Below, in pieces: positions 62,533 to 64,000 of a stretch of DNA of 64,000 nucleotides. The DNA comes from CAYOCE01 sp964402405 (GTDB lineage: Bacteria; Pseudomonadota; Alphaproteobacteria; UBA7879), in NCBI GenBank assembly GCA_964402405.1, contig CAYOCE010000001.1, forward strand, positions 1 to 64,000, written 5' to 3'. The notes under the pieces were generated by a model. That model worked only from the letters and a program-made list of their open reading frames with translations. It was not told the origin of the DNA and did no database searches. The first letter of the stretch is position 1. Every line of letters starts with the position of its first letter. The position numbers and the translations under genes are program-made.

Positions 62533-63167
62533 TTTGCCTCTCCTTCGTTAAAAACAACTCGGGATTTTCCCTTTAAGGAGAGTGTTTTTTTATTATGGTC
62601 CAGGGCAAAACCTTCACTCTTCCAGTCCCCATAAGGACTAGATCCATTGGTAGGATGCCCGCTATTAACGGTATTAGTTGCAAGGTCAACATCGGCCGCC
62701 TTTGTTTCAGCCTCATATCCCCCATTGTGGGCAATGGTAACACCTCCCGATAATTGAATTTTGCTGTTTTTATCCAAGTTTTCAATTTCTCCATGGGCTG
62801 CAGAAATATCAAAACTCTCCCCATCCTTTAGTTGCATGGCAGCGTCTACATGGTCTAGTTTCACAACTTCATTTTCCCCATGCTCTCCGGATTTTGCTGT
62901 GATGACATAGGGCCTCTTTTGTCCATCAACCCCTATATATCTAGGGTTTATAACCTTTTTTTCACGAATAGAATCTAAATCATATGGTTTGTAATCTTGC
63001 TCAGATGACAACGAGGGAGCCGTAAACTTTTCAATAACCCGTTTATATTCCTGACTTAAGAAAAGAATGCCAAACCCTGCTAAAACAATAATGATCAGAA
63101 AGAATTTTAAGCGCTTTGGCTTTTTGGCGTTATGTTTTGCAAGGGCTATGGTGGATTTTTTATGCAT
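62529..63167 (-). CDS. lptC: LPS export protein LptC
   Basis: About 212 residues. One N-terminal membrane helix (about 23-40) is followed by a periplasmic jellyroll with INPRYIGVDGQKRPYVITAKSG and YEAETKAADVDLATN, as in alphaproteobacterial LptC. I start it at ATG 63167, after GGAAAAAAG; the longer frame begins within kdsD. It hands LPS from LptBFG to LptA. Confidence 0.9.
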   Translation of the reverse strand: MHKKSTIALAKHNAKKPKRLKFFLIIIVLAGFGILFLSQEYKRVIEKFTAPSLSSEQDYKPYDLDSIREKKVINPRYIGVDGQKRPYVITAKSGEHGENEVVKLDHVDAAMQLKDGESFDISAAHGEIENLDKNSKIQLSGGVTIAHNGGYEAETKAADVDLATNTVNSGHPTNGSSPYGDWKSEGFALDHNKKTLSLKGKSRVVFNEGEAK

Positions 63168-63181
63168 CTTTTTTCCAGGTT

Positions 63182-64000
63182 TTATGAGAGGCCAGCACGC
63201 AAACAATCATGGATATGCAATAACCCAATAGGTTTCTGATTTGAATCCACAATAAAGAGGCTGGTAATTTTCATTTCATTCATAATATTTAGGGCCTCGG
63301 CTGCTAATTTCTGAGGTGGGATCGTTTTGGGATTTGGGTGCATGACATCAGCCACTGTTTTCTTCAAAAGATCTGGGGACATATGACGTCTTAGGTCTCC
63401 GTCTGTTATGATTCCAACCAAAGATCCTTTTTGATCAATGATTCCAACGCATCCAAAACTATACTGAGTCATGGTAAGTAAAGCATCTGACATTGTTGAT
63501 CCAAGGGCAATCAGCGGTAAATCTCCCTCTTGGTGCATAAGCTCCTGAACATGGAGTAATCCACGACCCAATTGTCCTCCGGGATGCAGGTATTTGTAGT
63601 CTTCAGGGCCGAATCCTTTTCGTTTTAAAACGGTCATTGCAAGAGCATCGCCCAAGGCCAACATCATGAGGCTAGAGGTCGTGGGGGCCAAACGATTGGG
63701 GCAGGATTCCTCAACATTTGGAAGAGTCAGCACAATATCAGAGGCCAGGGCCAGGGCGCTTTTTGGTTTTTGGGTGATGGTAATAACAGGAATAGATCGC
63801 CTACGGGCATAAACTAAAATATCTGATAATTCCTTGGTTTCCCCAGAATTGGAAAGGGCAAGGACCACATCATTCAGGGTCAGCATTCCCATGTCTCCAT
63901 GACTTGCCTCTGCCGCGTGAATGAATAAGGCAGGGGTGCCTGTGGACGCAAAAGTTGCCGCAATCTTGCGACCAATATGCCCACTTTTTCCAATACCTGT
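63182..64000 (-). CDS. kdsD: arabinose-5-phosphate isomerase (partial, 5' end outside the window)
   Basis: Makes arabinose 5-phosphate, the precursor of Kdo. The open frame runs to the window edge. The SIS domain contains TGIGKSGHIGRKIAATFAS, HGDMGML and LSNSGETKELSDIL. Two CBS domains follow (about MHQEGDLPLI to the C-terminus), and the tail HPGGQLGRGLL connects them, as in KdsD/KpsF. The N-terminal 40-45 residues are missing. It begins the kdsD-lptC-lptA-lptB set. Confidence 0.93.
   Translation of the reverse strand, partial: TGIGKSGHIGRKIAATFASTGTPALFIHAAEASHGDMGMLTLNDVVLALSNSGETKELSDILVYARRRSIPVITITQKPKSALALASDIVLTLPNVEESCPNRLAPTTSSLMMLALGDALAMTVLKRKGFGPEDYKYLHPGGQLGRGLLHVQELMHQEGDLPLIALGSTMSDALLTMTQYSFGCVGIIDQKGSLVGIITDGDLRRHMSPDLLKKTVADVMHPNPKTIPPQKLAAEALNIMNEMKITSLFIVDSNQKPIGLLHIHDCLRAGLS

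Overview
The window is from a moderately AT-rich alphaproteobacterium that very probably lives inside eukaryotic cells. The evidence is a nucleotide transporter of the ADP/ATP carrier (NTT/Tlc) type, an AmpG-like permease, a CtrA-like regulator, a DUF2155 protein beside mlaD, a Tim44-domain protein and a 7Fe FdxA ferredoxin. Together these suggest the Holosporales/Rickettsiales side of the class. The order is an inference, since no rRNA is present.

Layout. 1-600 holds non-coding repeats and a terminator. 626-4231 (-) is the class II ribonucleotide reductase nrdJ. 4753-5646 (+) is mlaD plus a DUF2155 gene. 5748-10281 (+) is an unusual envelope cluster: an OmpA-domain inner-membrane protein, a pentapeptide-repeat lipoprotein, a TAXI-type periplasmic binding protein and a TPR lipoprotein fused to a secretin domain. 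The last three genes overlap at ATGA junctions. 10536-19764 (-) carries the NTT transporter, ampG, an AAA/DUF4143 ATPase, fdxA, rpe, a tRNA-Met (+), ftsZ, ftsA and a Tim44-domain gene. 19935-27646 holds mostly + strand housekeeping genes (malic enzyme, MFS, HIT, DUF2628, trpS) with an O-methyltransferase, a coiled-coil secreted protein and a beta-barrel protein.

27667-53208 (-) is one long surface-polysaccharide block, led by an RfaH/NusG-like antiterminator at its 5' end. In transcription order it encodes a nonulosonic-acid set (PseB, SpsF-like CMP-transferase, PseG, NeuB-like synthase, GNAT, DegT aminotransferase), a WbqC protein, a PIG-L deacetylase and a large GT-B-like protein. Next come an HpaI-type aldolase, a KdsB-like CMP-transferase, a 2-hydroxyacid dehydrogenase, an SDR, a HAD phosphatase and a Pgl/NagB-like isomerase, which read as a second, non-standard ulosonic-acid pathway. 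An SGNH protein, methyltransferases, another GT-B-like protein, a PLP aminotransferase, rfbF/rfbG for CDP-4-keto-6-deoxyglucose, epimerases and a GT2 transferase follow. No flippase, polymerase or ABC exporter is seen.

53423-64000 holds a GT-B-like protein with a signal peptide, a comM/yifB ATPase, a CtrA-like regulator with a degenerate receiver, rodA-mrdA-mreD, and the LPS export/Kdo genes lptB-lptA-lptC-kdsD, with kdsD cut by the window edge. Several dispersed repeats occupy the intergenic gaps, including a family of about 100-bp palindromic elements near 4.3, 10.3, 15.4 and 22.8 kb. The best candidates for undescribed biology are the secretin/TAXI cluster, the second ulosonic-acid module and the palindromic repeat family.
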